This document shows positions 44,290 to 55,406 of a stretch of 64,000 nucleotides of DNA, one piece after another; position 1 is the stretch's first letter; each line of letters starts with the position of its first letter. The stretch covers positions 4,960,001 through 5,024,000 of the forward strand of contig BCHX01000004.1 in assembly GCA_001599755.1 (NCBI GenBank), given 5' to 3'. The translations under genes were made by a program, and so were the position numbers. The stretch comes from Gliomastix tumulicola. Taxonomy: Eukaryota > Ascomycota > Sordariomycetes > Hypocreales > Bionectriaceae. The notes beneath the pieces were generated by a model. It saw only the letters and a list, made by a program, of their open reading frames with translations. It had not been told where the DNA came from and ran no database searches.

Positions 44290-44882
44290 TGTGACTCGGG
44301 GCGCGGTGGACGATGGCGAGGTGAGATCTGTTGCTTCTGCCGGGGCTTGTGCTGATGCGCTTTCGAGGGGTAGAATGAACTTGTGCGGTAAGTGTATCCT
44401 CGCCCATGAGAATACCGTACATGCACCACATTGATACGTAGTTAAGCCCGTCGAGATATCAACGTGCAGCACTCACTTAGCGCTAATCGGATTCTGGATC
44501 CCGAAATCAACGCCTGATTGGCCCAGCAGCTCCGAAATCATCGCCTGAATCCCCCACATGCACCAGAAGCGTCCACTTCTTCGATTATGGAGCACGGCTA
44601 CCACTTTCCGTGTGCAAAGACAGCGGTGGGTGGGCACTTCCCCGTGCTAAGAGGAGTGTGGATGAACCGTGAGAGATCGCGGGGAATAGACGAGGCGGGC
44701 TACTTGGACCATGTTCTCAAGTATACCAAAGGTTCTTACTGAAGCCTCCAAGGAAAAGGTCACATCCACAGCGGATTTGAGTTGCACGAGAGAACGCCAG
44801 TGATCCTAGATCAGTGAAAGATGTTTGTTACGCATGTAATCTATGGGAGCGTATCTGTATCGAGCTACAAGCCACTAGACCT
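44290..44882. other. intergenic, no gene seen
   Basis: Promoter of the Gfo/Idh/MocA gene and 3' flank of the polyol dehydrogenase. Confidence 0.5.
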
Positions 44883-46201
44883 TTATGAATCACTATTCTC
44901 AATGACTACTTTGATGACCAATGCCCCGTCATCATCGCACGTTCTCGCAGCCCTAGCAAATGCCTCAAGAGTACTACCCAGGCCGCCGAAGGAATGGGTG
45001 ACAAGCTTCCTGATATCCGGCCCCTTGCCCTGCCCTGCCGCTTCCATCAATCTAATGCTCTCTGGATAACAGTCCGCATAACGCCACACCCCGACAAGAT
45101 CGACTTCCCTCAATGCCGCAGCAGACACTGGCAGCGTTTGGACCGGCGTGCCCATTCCGACGAGCAGCACCTTGCCTCCGTTCCGGGTGGCCTGATTCGT
45201 AATGTCAGCGGATCTTTCGCCAATTCCCATTCAGACACCCACAGAGCTTACATATATAGACGTCCTGAGGCAAGATTCCACGCCCGTGCATTCGAATGTC
45301 CGGTGGAATGCCTGATCGTTGTTTGCTTTCTGTAGCACGGCAGCGTCCTCTTTCGCAAACTCCAGACCCTCGTTAACGCTGCTGGATCGTCTTCCATGCA
45401 GCTGGACGATGGCATCGGCAAAGCCGTTGGATAATCCAAACTCGAGCCGATTCATCGCGATATCGGCCATCACCACGCGACCGTACCCAGAACTCTTCGC
45501 AACCGCCGCGCACAAGAGTCCTACGGCGCCAGCTCCAATCACCAAACAGGTCGACCCTCGCTTAGCGTCCGCCTTTCTTGCAGCATGAATAGCTACGCAT
45601 AAGGGCTCCAACAGGGCGCCTTGTGCGTACGAAATAGTGGCTGGCAACCTAGAAAGCAAATCAGGTTACTTGCAAGTCGTTAGACTGGGGATGTCAAGAT
45701 AGTTACTGACTTATGGACCCATCTCGCAGGGTGATTGAACCGCTCTTGCAATGTACCCTGGTAGTGAGGGAATGCTGTGGCACTACTTCGGAAACGAAGC
45801 TTCCCGCAGACATTGTACGTGCCGTCTGAACACTGCTCACAATCACCGCAGGGCACACCAACCTCAACAGCAACTCTATCACCGACGGCGAGACCGTAAT
45901 CCCGGGCTGCGTTTTGCCCGACTGCAGCGACCACGCCGGCGCATTCGTGGCCCGGGGTGAGATGCTCTCTGATCTGGATGTCGCCGTTTCGATAATAGGT
46001 GAAATAGTGCAGGTCAGAGCCGCACAGGGTCGTCGCTCTCATTGAGATCTGAACCTCATCATCTGAAGGGGGCTCGAGGCGCCGTTGGACCTATGAGGAA
46101 ACGACTTCTCGTCAATCAACTTCGAAATATAGGCACAGTGGGCTGAACAATACCAGTCTAAGGTCCTTGGCGGCTCGCAATTCCTGGGCTTGAACCTCCA
46201 T
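44883..46201 (-). CDS. sorbitol/xylitol-type zinc dehydrogenase (MDR)
   Basis: Exons 46201..46154, 46090..45711, 45648..45252, 45191..44883 (377 aa); all four phases close. A 16-codon first exon supplies MEVQAQELRAAKDLRL. The catalytic zinc region TLCGSDLHYFTY and PGHECAGVV, a Cys-rich structural site (CGDCEQCSDGTYNVC) and the Rossmann motif VIGAGAVGLLCA identify the polyol dehydrogenase branch (sorbitol, xylitol, arabinitol). It would convert a polyol to a ketose with NAD in the cytosol. Nearby genes (porters, Gfo/Idh/MocA, a decayed aldo-keto reductase and transketolase) suit a pentose or polyol path. Confidence 0.92.
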
Positions 46202-46644
46202 TCTCGAATTCTGGTGTGGGATGCTTTCAGTGACGTGATATTGATAATGTTTCCTGTGCTCTTCCTTCAGTGCCTTCAGGTCCCTTCACGCTCCCCTGAT
46301 GACTACTTCGGTCCTTTTTAACAGACTGAAACCCACGCTGCTGCGGAGGAGCATCGCCGATATGGCGTGGCTGTCCCTGCATAGATCAGGCGGTAAGCCT
46401 ACCGGCCGGAAAGTGGAATCCGACCTCACCGAGGCCCGTCTTTCTGGACCACCGGACTCTCGATTCCAATGTTGGCCCAGCTTTTGGTGGACCACTCCAA
46501 TGTCTAATCAACTACTAGATTATCTTGATGATTATTTATCGGCTCTGTGAAGTGAAAAGAAGAACTGAGCCGCAGCCGTCCTCGCTACTTCTCTACTACG
46601 ATCCTGTTTTTTTTTCTCTTAGACGCATTCTAAGAGACGCGACC
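46202..46644. promoter_or_regulatory. divergent promoter region
   Basis: 443 bp between the polyol dehydrogenase start (minus) and the BVMO start (plus). No gene is supported. Confidence 0.4.
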
Positions 46645-48501
46645 ATGGCTATTTCCGCCATCATCATTGGCTCTGGGCCTTCTGGTATTGCCATGGCTCA
46701 CAAACTGAAGTGCGAACTCGGGTTTAATGACTTCATCATATACGACAAGCTGGACGGTGTCGGCGGCACGTGGCGTGCTAACTCGTATCCTGGCTGGTAT
46801 GTGTTTCTATCACCCAGTCAAGTGATCCTTCCACAAAGAGGAATCCGTCGCGGTCGTGGCTGACATGAAGTCGAACTAGTGGATGTGATGTCCAGTCAAT
46901 GCTCTACTCTTTCAGCTTCAACCTGAATCCGAACTGGTCTCAAGAGCTGGCTGAGCAAGCAGAGATCTTACAGTACATGGAAGATACGGTCGACAAGTTT
47001 CACCTCCGGCCTCATATCAACCTTTCTGTGGAGTGTACGGGTGCTGAGTGGGATGCATCTCACAAGCATTGGAAGGTACATCTCAAGGATCTGAAGACGG
47101 GCATCCAGTTCCAGCGAACGGCGACTATCTTCATCTCAGCTGTAGGGGGGATTTCCCATCCTAGGGAGGTACATTTCGAGGGGATGGAGACTTTCAAAGG
47201 ACCGATCTACCACACAGCACAGTGGCGTCATGATGTGTCTTACACCGGGAAGAGAGTGGTACGTTAATTCTAGTAGCTTTGGCATCACCTTTTTGACTCT
47301 ATTTCAACGTCTAATCTTTTCCAGGCCGTCATTGGCAGTGGATGCAGCGCCGTTCAAGTCGTCCCGGCCCTTGCCAAACACGCCGCGAGCGTGAAGCAGT
47401 ACGCCCGCAGCCCTCAGTGGTACCATGAGCGACCGAACCGCAAGTTCACGAGCCTCGAGAAGTCGATGTTCCGGTTCATCCCTCTCCTCATGCGTCTGCG
47501 CAGGTGGGCCATCTTCTGGGCCATCGACAAGCAGTCATTCGCCTACCGCGGCACGGCTGCCGGCGTGCAACAACGGCTGAAGGAGGAGGAAGTTGCTCGG
47601 CAGTATATCCACGCCACCGCCCCCAAGAAGTACCACGACATTCTGACCCCTGATTTTGAGCTGGGATGCAAAAGAAAGATTGCCGATCCCGGATACCTCG
47701 AGTCTCTGGGCCGCGAGAACATTGAGCTCATCCCGGAAGGTCTGCAGAGGATCACCAAAGATGGCATTGTGAGCTCATCGGGGAGGGTGGATGAGTACGA
47801 CATCATCATCCTCGCCACAGGATTCACAGTGTCGCAGTTCTTGACGCCAATGGATATTGTTGGGGCGGATGGCAATACCCTTCAGCAACAGTGGAAGGAG
47901 TCTCGTGGCGCACAGGCGTACCTCGGCACCTTTGTCCACAACTTCCCCAATCTTGCCATTCTGTAAGTCCAACTGGAAGCTCCCACTCCTCACCTTCTCA
48001 AAACAAGCACTAATATTGAGAAGATTCGGACCCAACACATTCCCCGCCAACAACTCAGCACTATACGCCTGCGAGGTCCAGGTAGACTACGCGGTCAAGG
48101 CTCTAGTGAAGCCCATCATCAACGGGGCCGCCGACGTGATCGAAGTGAAGGAGACAGCGGAGAACCGCACTACGAACGAGATCCATCTCAGACTACGGGA
48201 TAGCGTGTTTGCGGGCAAGTGCTCGAACTGGTATATTGGCGACTTCGGGCGTAATGCTGCCTCGTGGCCGGGCATGGCCATCGAGTTCTGGTTCGCGACC
48301 CTCTTCCCTGACCGCAGTGCCTTTGTTTGGACAGAAAGGCGCAAGAGCTTGTTGGCCAGGTTCACGCGAGGACTTCAAGGATCACCTTTGATGCTCCTCG
48401 GGCTTACATGCTTGGCTGTCGCGCATGAGCCGACGCGGCTCGGTCTTTCCCACCATCTTGGAAGATTTGTACAACCTCTTTCTAAGCTTATCAAGGCCTA
48501 G
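46645..48501 (+). CDS. Baeyer-Villiger / flavin-containing monooxygenase
   Basis: Exons 46645..46796, 46880..47258, 47325..47962, 48024..48501 (548 aa); phases close. FAD motif GSGPSGIAMAHKL at the N-terminus, the joined exon 1/2 sequence YPGCGCDVQS, the BVMO fingerprint FKGPIYHTAQW, and NADPH motif GSGCSAVQVV are all present. It would insert oxygen into a ketone or oxidise a carbonyl using FAD, NADPH and O2. A C-terminal hydrophobic stretch near SPLMLLGLTCLAVA could touch a membrane. Divergent from the polyol dehydrogenase, and followed by a PRISE-type reductase on the same strand. Confidence 0.92.
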
Positions 48502-49341
48502 AAACGCCTAGAGCGTGATTAGTTAGCATTCACGCTTTTTTATTTAGTTCCAAGGTCTTACAGGCGAAAGTCATGTCATGAGATTGAATCAAGGGTACGG
48601 GCAGTCGCAAACAGCACAATAGAAAACATCTATATTGAACACATTTTACGCTACGCTCGCCTCTCATGGCTCTTATAGATTCATGAGGGCTATTTCTTCC
48701 TTCATGATTACGATCTGATCGTGAAGTAATGTCGCAGCGACTACGTAGTCTACATGCTGGGTAGCGATGCTATGGGAGACTGTAGTTGCAGGGTAGTTGA
48801 GATCTCAGAGAGTAGAGCATCGCTTCCAAGTGGCGAGCGACCGCCGTCTGGCAGGTTCGGTATTGACTGATCGTCTCATTCCGCCTGCTTGACTCCCTCT
48901 ATTCTTTTGTATAGAAATGCCAAGAGGCTCTGTTTTGAATTCCCTGCCCGCCTAGGTGCCTATCCTGACTGCAGATGTTGTCAGGCTTGTTGAACTAGCC
49001 TGCAAAGCATGCTTCTCCCTCAGACTTCTGAAGATGGTCGTGGTGATTTGACCCTCAACGTTTCTTGCGCCCTTCACGTATCAGTAGGCTAACCATACCT
49101 CGCATCCCAAATACCTGGTGTCTTATTCACAGGTAAACACCGCTTGCTTTCACGTGAACCAGAGGGGTGGACCTCGATGCTCATGCTGCGTCATCCTGGA
49201 ATTCAGGTCCGAGATTACTAATACGCTTCACGGGGTTTATTTATATGTGCAACACTGTATCCCCCCGATTGAAATCCTTCCCAAACCTCTGCCCTGTTGT
49301 CGATCCCGGTAACTCTTTTTCTCATTAGCGCAACTCACGCC
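48502..49341. other. intergenic, no gene seen
   Basis: BVMO 3' flank and promoter of the next SDR. No supported ORF. Confidence 0.5.
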
Positions 49342-50688
49342 ATGGCTCATGCATTGGTTCTTGGTGCGTCCGGCATTTCAGGATGGTCCATCCTTAATCA
49401 GGCTCGGACCTATCCCACGCCTTCGACTTTCTCTCGTATTACTGGCACCACGAACCGCCCCCTCTCCCTAGAGGATGCTGGCATCCCTAAGGATGAGCGT
49501 ATAAAGCTTGTTTCGGGCATCGATTTTACCAAGCCCATTGAGGAGGTTGTACGATCCTTGAAGGAGAAGATACCCGATATCGATACTGTCACACACCTGT
49601 TCTTCACAGGTATGTCCCTGCTAATGCGACCAATTATTCTTCTCACGGACTGCACACGCAGGGAGGCTTTGCTAACGCTACCATACTATATTTAGCCTAC
49701 ATTCAAACAGGAGACTTTGAAAGCCTTAAGAAGGTGAACGCCGATCTTCTCGATGTTGCAGTTCGTGCCGTGGAGCAACTTGCGCCCAAGCTCCTAACTG
49801 TGATCCTTCAAACTGGCGGAAAAGGGTAAGCATTCCCATTCCGACTCCTACAATGCGTCCACTTCTCTCGCGAGGCCAGGGGAACTCTCTTCATCGGGCT
49901 TCCCCCAAGCTGACGTAGACCTGATTATCTGCAGATACGGCTTGGAGTTTCCCAAGGAGGTCAACATCAACCCGCCCTTGAAGGAGACGCACGCCAGAAT
50001 TCCGGAACCATGGGCGAGCAAGATCTTCTACTACACCCAATACGACCTTCTGCAGCGTCTTTCACGTGGGAAAAGTTGGACATTTTCCGAGATTCGCCCC
50101 GATGGCATCGTGGGCTTCGCACCGGGCTCTAACGCAATGAACATGGCCCAGGGAATTGGCCTTTATCTTCAGATCTACCGCGCTGCTCACGGAGCTGGCG
50201 CCAAGGTGCCGTTCCCAGGCTACCGTCACGGCTATTATTCTACGCATTCGGATACATTCCAAGATATACTCTCAAAGATGGAGATCTTCGCTGCTGTAAA
50301 CCCAGACCGGTGTGGTGGCGGCATATTCAATGTTGCTGACGGGGAGACTGTCAGGTGGGCTGAAATCTGGCCCCGACTAGCCGAACACTTTGGTCTTGTT
50401 GGCCTGGAGCCTGTGGAAGAAGGGGAAAAGATCTCGATGGAGGATTTCGTCTCCCAGAACAACGATGTCTGGCTGAAGCTGGCTCGAGAGCATGGCCTCC
50501 GGCCGGAGGTTGTGAAGGAACAGAACTGGGGGCACGTCCACTTCATGCTCGTGCAATTTGATTTTGATCGTCAGTACGATCTCTCCCGCTCCCGGGAAGT
50601 GGGATTTACTGAGGAGATTGACACTGTCGATGGTTATATCAAGGCATGGGAGAGGATGCGCGAGGCCAAGATCTTGCTCTCACTGTAG
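49342..50688 (+). CDS. PRISE-like SDR (progesterone 5-beta-reductase/iridoid synthase type)
   Basis: Exons 49342..49609, 49696..49825, 49935..50688 (383 aa); phases 1 and 2 close. N-terminal ALVLGASGISGWSILNQ is the Gly motif variant of PRISE proteins, followed by NRPLSLEDAG and HLFFTAY-type core; the third exon contains WTFSEIRPDGIVGFAP, typical of the group. Such enzymes reduce activated C=C bonds with NADPH; fungal members occur in specialised metabolite clusters. Pairing with the BVMO suggests a shared substrate, which is inference. Its stop codon is only ~20 nt before a transketolase relic. Confidence 0.9.
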
Positions 50689-50699
50689 TGGCCAACGAT

Positions 50700-51059
50700 T
50701 GAATATAAAATCATGATCTACTCGTACCCCGCGAATCTCTAGCAAAGCAAGGTATTGAGGTCAGGATCGTGAGCGCCCCGAGTCTGGATATTTTTGACCT
50801 GCAGGACGAAGACGATAAGGAGTCTGTGTTTCCCCGAGACGGGAAGCCAGTTATCAGTGTGGAGGAATACGTCGCTACCACCTGGGCCCGATATGTTACT
50901 GCCAGTATTGGTATGACGACGTATGGGTACTCGGCATCTAACGCCAGCAACTATGACCGGTTCGGTTTGGATGCTAAAGGGATCGAGGGAAAGGCCAAGG
51001 GCTATCTCCAATGGTTGAATGGTCGATCTGCCAGAGAAGCGGGTTGGAGGCAGCTATAG
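50700..51059 (+). pseudogene. transketolase 3'-end relic
   Basis: The plus frame from ~50712 reads as the C-terminal domain of transketolase (or dihydroxyacetone synthase): LAKQGIEVRIVSAPSLDIF, PVISVEEYVATTWARYV, GMTTYGYSASNASNYDRFG. No start, and the TPP-binding and Pyr domains are missing from the window, so only about 100 codons of ~680 remain. The frame runs into aldo-keto reductase DNA at its end. A relic of rearrangement or transfer. The family call is by motif recognition, not by search. Confidence 0.75.
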
Positions 51060-51370
51060 CCTGGCGTCCAGTGATAACAATATCGTGAGCCTTGCCAAAG
51101 TCTACAATCTCGTCTTGAGGCAGGCAGGGGTGGTTTTCTATTTGATTGACGGCAAGAATAACCGTGACTTGAGGGAAACGAGCGAGCTGGCATCTGTGTG
51201 ATTAGGTTATAGACCCGATCAGCATACCTTTGGGATTCAGGGCCACCGGCCAGTGCACAAGATACAGGTCAACATAATCAAGCTGGAGGGACTTGAAACT
51301 CTTATCCAAGACTGCTTCCACCCGAGAGTGGGAACGGACGCCCCTGTGTTGAGAGTTTGTGAGTTAACGG
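51030..51370 (-). pseudogene. aldo-keto reductase relic, internally deleted
   Basis: Minus-strand frames show the start motif LNTGASVPTLG, then directly LQLDYVDLYLVHWP (normally much further on), then a frame change and VNQIENHPCLPQDE. About seventy residues of the barrel, including the expected catalytic Tyr region, are lost and the C-terminal third is gone. It lies head to head with the transketolase relic. The best family match is the fungal AKR group that includes aldose/xylose reductases. Confidence 0.75.
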
Positions 51371-51800
51371 CGACTATTGACGGTCTGGAGGATGACCCCG
51401 TTACTGGAATTTGCCCGGGGGTCGTAGCTTGGGTAGTGCAATCTACCCAGGACTTGTTTCGGTAGCTTCTTCTCTTTTCCTACACCGACCGCAGCACGCC
51501 CAAGATAACAAGCCGAGTAATGATTTCTTTCATTTGTGACTCTGCATTTCGGGTTCTACATCCCGAAGTCTCGGATTTCCCCTGGTGGTGGGACACAGGA
51601 TCATGATGATTCCGCTTTCCCGAATACAAATGTCTTCCCTAACACTTCCTCCCCTTCATTCCCGGGACTTGGAATTCCACGAGTAATTATTGACTATTTC
51701 ACCCCCTCCATCAGCTTGAGGGAAACACCCACATCTGTCTGCGAGGCCCCGTGATCACTTTTGTCCTGTCCTGTTAATCAATATCTACTTTGCCCGTATC
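51371..51800. other. intergenic, no gene seen
   Basis: 3' flank of the Zn2Cys6 gene and the far end of the relic zone. Confidence 0.45.
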
Positions 51801-54774
51801 TCAGCTTATGCCATTCTGCATCTCGCTCGGGCCGGACCTGAAGGGCCTTCTTGCACTGGACTTTGGCATTTGCATAGAAGGGCCGCACCGCTTCGACCCG
51901 ACCGGCGGGCCAACAAGCCGGGCCTGCCACGTCCGCTTCACACGCAGCAGGACATCGAGCGAACGCGACGCATTCTCGAATGTGTCGCCCAACTCCACCA
52001 GGGCGTGGCTGCACGTCTCAAGCTCGGCCGACAGCTCCTGGTGCGAGTCGGAGTCGTCCTGCGAGATTGTGGCATAGACGAGGATCAAGGCGGCGCTGAA
52101 TACGATCTGCACCATGAGGATACTGGCATATCTGAGAGAGTGCTGTGCCTTGTACAGTGATAGGAGCTTGGAAATCTGGAGTGCGGCACGGATGCAGCTA
52201 TCGCGGGCGTGGAGATGGCCCGGGCCTACAGGTGGAAAGGGCTGGATGTAGTGCTTCGCAACGAAGGGGCGATGGAGGACAATGACGAGGTACGCGTAGA
52301 GCATGCTGATTGCAGTAGGTCCGAGTCAGTGCCGCTGTCGGTGATGCAGAAGGTAGTAAAGGACAATCAACGTACTGTAATGTGATGACATGCGGTAAAT
52401 GACGCCGCGATGCAGGATCTTCCAGGCTGACATTGATTTCAGCGGGAAGGTTATGCTTCCAAGACAAAAGCTCCTGAAATGTATGAGAGGCGAGTGCTTG
52501 TAATTCCACGTTGGAGGCGTCGGCGTGGAAATACCTGTAGTATGATGTCAGAAAAGATCGTCTCCCCCTCGGCTCCATGAAGATCCTTACAATGAGTCCT
52601 GTAGGCTAGACATGATTTCAAACAGTCGGACCCAGTGCTCGGCAACCATATCCTGCGGATTAGAAATTCGCTCAGCAGAGGGATGTGCCGACGGTGTAGC
52701 TGGACCATATGGAGCCCAGTGCCTCTCCGTGTCGGTCGTGGAGAAGGATATCGGCCTCTCTATCGAGACTGCTTTAGAGTAGTTATGTAGTGGCCTTCCT
52801 AGGTAGAGAGTCCACATGCTAGTAGGCGTGGTTAGAACCGATTGATGGAACATCAGAACTCCCTCCCAAAACGGCGAGATTTCTTTGACTCTTTTCAAAG
52901 GGGCGTATGACTGATACATACCGATCTGTGGCGTAGCTGCCCCAAAAGGCCACGCTGCGACCTCTTGCTTCCTCCGGTGTCATAGATCCAGCATCAATAT
53001 ATGGTTTCGTGCTTACGTGGAGCCCGAAGTCTATCGCGAGCCGAATTGCCATGCCTGTTGTGTGGAGTTACCTTGGTCAGTCGTTGGTTCTCTTTGTGTG
53101 CCACGGTACAAGTATCGGTAGGTATTTCTGGTTGATGATTTCACACTGGGTGTTAAGGAGGAAGACGCACCGCTGAACACCCACGCTCGCGTGTCGCGCG
53201 TGTAGGCCAATTCATGGCTGCTGAGGATAGACAGAGCTTGCACTGTAGCTATACGGGGGTATTCAAGCTCCAGCTCCAGCACGGCGGCGGCTCTCCTGGA
53301 GAAGAACTCTGCCAGCGGTCCGGCATACAACGCATGTCGTTTGCGCTCGAAGTTTGCTCCAACGGCGCATCTGTGGGGAGGTTGAGACCGAAAGGCGTCA
53401 GTGCCATACCAGGAAAACACATCCTGAGTGCAGCCAGGAAGAAGTGACAGTTGTACCTACATGGCGTTGAGCAGCAAGGGTGAGAAGAATGGCGTATCTG
53501 CCTCCCCGGCCTCATACTTCCCTCGGGCGCGCTCGAATAGTTCTTGATCGACAACGTGCAGACACGGATCATGCCACGTAAAGTAGAGGCACAGAAGATG
53601 GTCCACAAGCTCCCTATCAACCGGCTGGTCGAAGCCTGCGACATTGAGCCGCTCCTGCACCTGCTGCTCGGTTGGACAGGTACTTCGTACCGACGACGTC
53701 AGGTGTTCAATGTGCACGAGGGAGAAATTGGACGTCGATCCATAGAAGCGGGACTGGCTGTTGCGGGAGATCACGAGGGTGCCCAGACGGGCGGCGAACT
53801 GGTCGGTGACCGCCATTCGATCGTCGTCGTCCTCCTGGTGGTCATTTTCGGTCATTGCGGTAGGGGTGGGCAAGTCGAGTGTCCGATTAGCGAGTGGCAG
53901 CACCTGAGACGAAGAAACGATATCATGAGCCGTGAATGCATCATCCAAAACATCGGATAGCATTTCGTTGTCAAACTGCGATATCATCGACATGTTCCAG
54001 ACCCAGTCAGCGTCGACAGTCATGCTAGGAGGCAACTGAGCGTCCAGGTCGAAAGGATTGACGAGTTCTTGAGCCGTTTCGTTCACGACATCTGCCGATT
54101 CAACATTCCCCGGAGAAATACCCAGGTCGGTCGGTGGGATTGGCTGTGTTGCGTCAGAGGGCGAAGGCTCCTGTGCGATGCTAGGCCGTTCAAGAAAAGC
54201 CTGAGGAGACGGCCCGACGGCGGCTGCTTGCGTGACGTTGTTCGGAGGCAGAGGGTCAAGGCCGAGATCAGACGCGAAAAGCGTAGTCAGCTGCTTCAGG
54301 GTCGTTTCGTGAGGCGCCACCGCGGCGGGCACTTCAAGGTGATGTGCCAGGATATATTCTTCGAGCTGGCGCACCCTGTGCGAGAAGGCTTCCACGGCCC
54401 TGCGGATGGAAACTCTGTGGGGGGGCGAAATTGCTGGTCAGACACCCGCTGATATCCAATACCTTGAGGCTGTCCACGTACTTTCTCTTGTCGAGCTCCG
54501 CATATGTGCAGCGTCTTTGCTTCGTCGTGCACTGCTTGCAGCTGGGCGTCTGCCCGTCGCACTAGTCTGGGACGTGAGCCTTGATATTCCTGGAGGAGCC
54601 ACATGGGTATGTGACGGACACGCGCGAGCGGGGAGGGGGGGTCAAGCACTGTGCAGATTCGCAAGGGCGAGTCCGTACCTTGATCTTGTCCTCCCGGCAC
54701 GAATTGCAGGCCGTGGTGATGTGACGCCGTGCGGCGGCATTGGGACGCTTGGCGGAGTCTTGCATCTTGGTCAT
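51801..54774 (-). CDS. Zn2Cys6 transcription factor with fungal_trans domain
   Basis: Eight exons: 54774..54679, 54561..54482, 54414..53461, 53370..53171, 53054..52922, 52818..52591, 52534..52376, 52305..51801 (784 aa). All phases close and the long first intron must be removed to complete the zinc cluster: CNSCREDKIK joins CDGQTPSCKQC and CTYAELDKRK, giving the six Cys. A dimerisation coiled coil (AVEAFSHRVRQLEEYI) follows. The middle holds the fungal-specific domain (LLLNAICAVGA, FYGLHVST-like AIDFGLHV, RGRSVAFWGSY, WTLYLGRP). It would act in the nucleus on CGG-containing promoters. It sits next to a sugar porter (divergent) and likely controls the nearby sugar genes; this is inferred from position. 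Confidence 0.92.
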
Positions 54775-55406
54775 GGAACAGGCTGGGCTGGGCTCTGAAC
54801 CGACGAGACGAATCTACGCGCGCCCTTTACCTGGTATTGCCGTGTTTTCGGAGAGTTCAAACCCCAGGTTCAGTGGGGGAAGACGTTCGGTTCTCTTAGT
54901 GCTGGTTCGCATTAGTCATACACTCATGCATGAGTCGTCCTTCCTGGCACTTCCCCGCGATGACAGCTTTTTACTGGGGTCGACTGAGCCCTCCAGGAGT
55001 CAGGACATTGCAAATTTGCCTTCAGCTGGCTCAAACGATCGCATCTTCATCCCCGCCAGGAGAATCCAGTAGGTCTTGTCTACTTGCGGTCTAGACTTTC
55101 GACTGGGGGACTCCCGCTTCGGATTCTGGTTTCCGGGTGAGGAGAGTCACTCATACTCCTCTCTTTTCCCCACCCACTCCAACAACTTGTGCCCGACAAA
55201 ACGCTTTACGCATGATAGAGCATTGGAAGTGTTATGCATTGAACAAAGCTACCAAGTCGAGGACACACTAGTTGCGTGGCACTCCATCCAGCATGCTTCC
55301 TGTAAGCCTATCCAGTAAGACAGCAGTTATTGTCCCCCAGAGCTGTCGTATCATCGTAGCCGTGGCAGGGGCTCCTGACCGTCTCTTCCCCCTCATCGGC
55401 GCATTC
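54775..55406. other. intergenic spacer
   Basis: Promoter of the Zn2Cys6 gene and 3' flank of the sugar porter. Short frames are unsupported. Confidence 0.5.
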
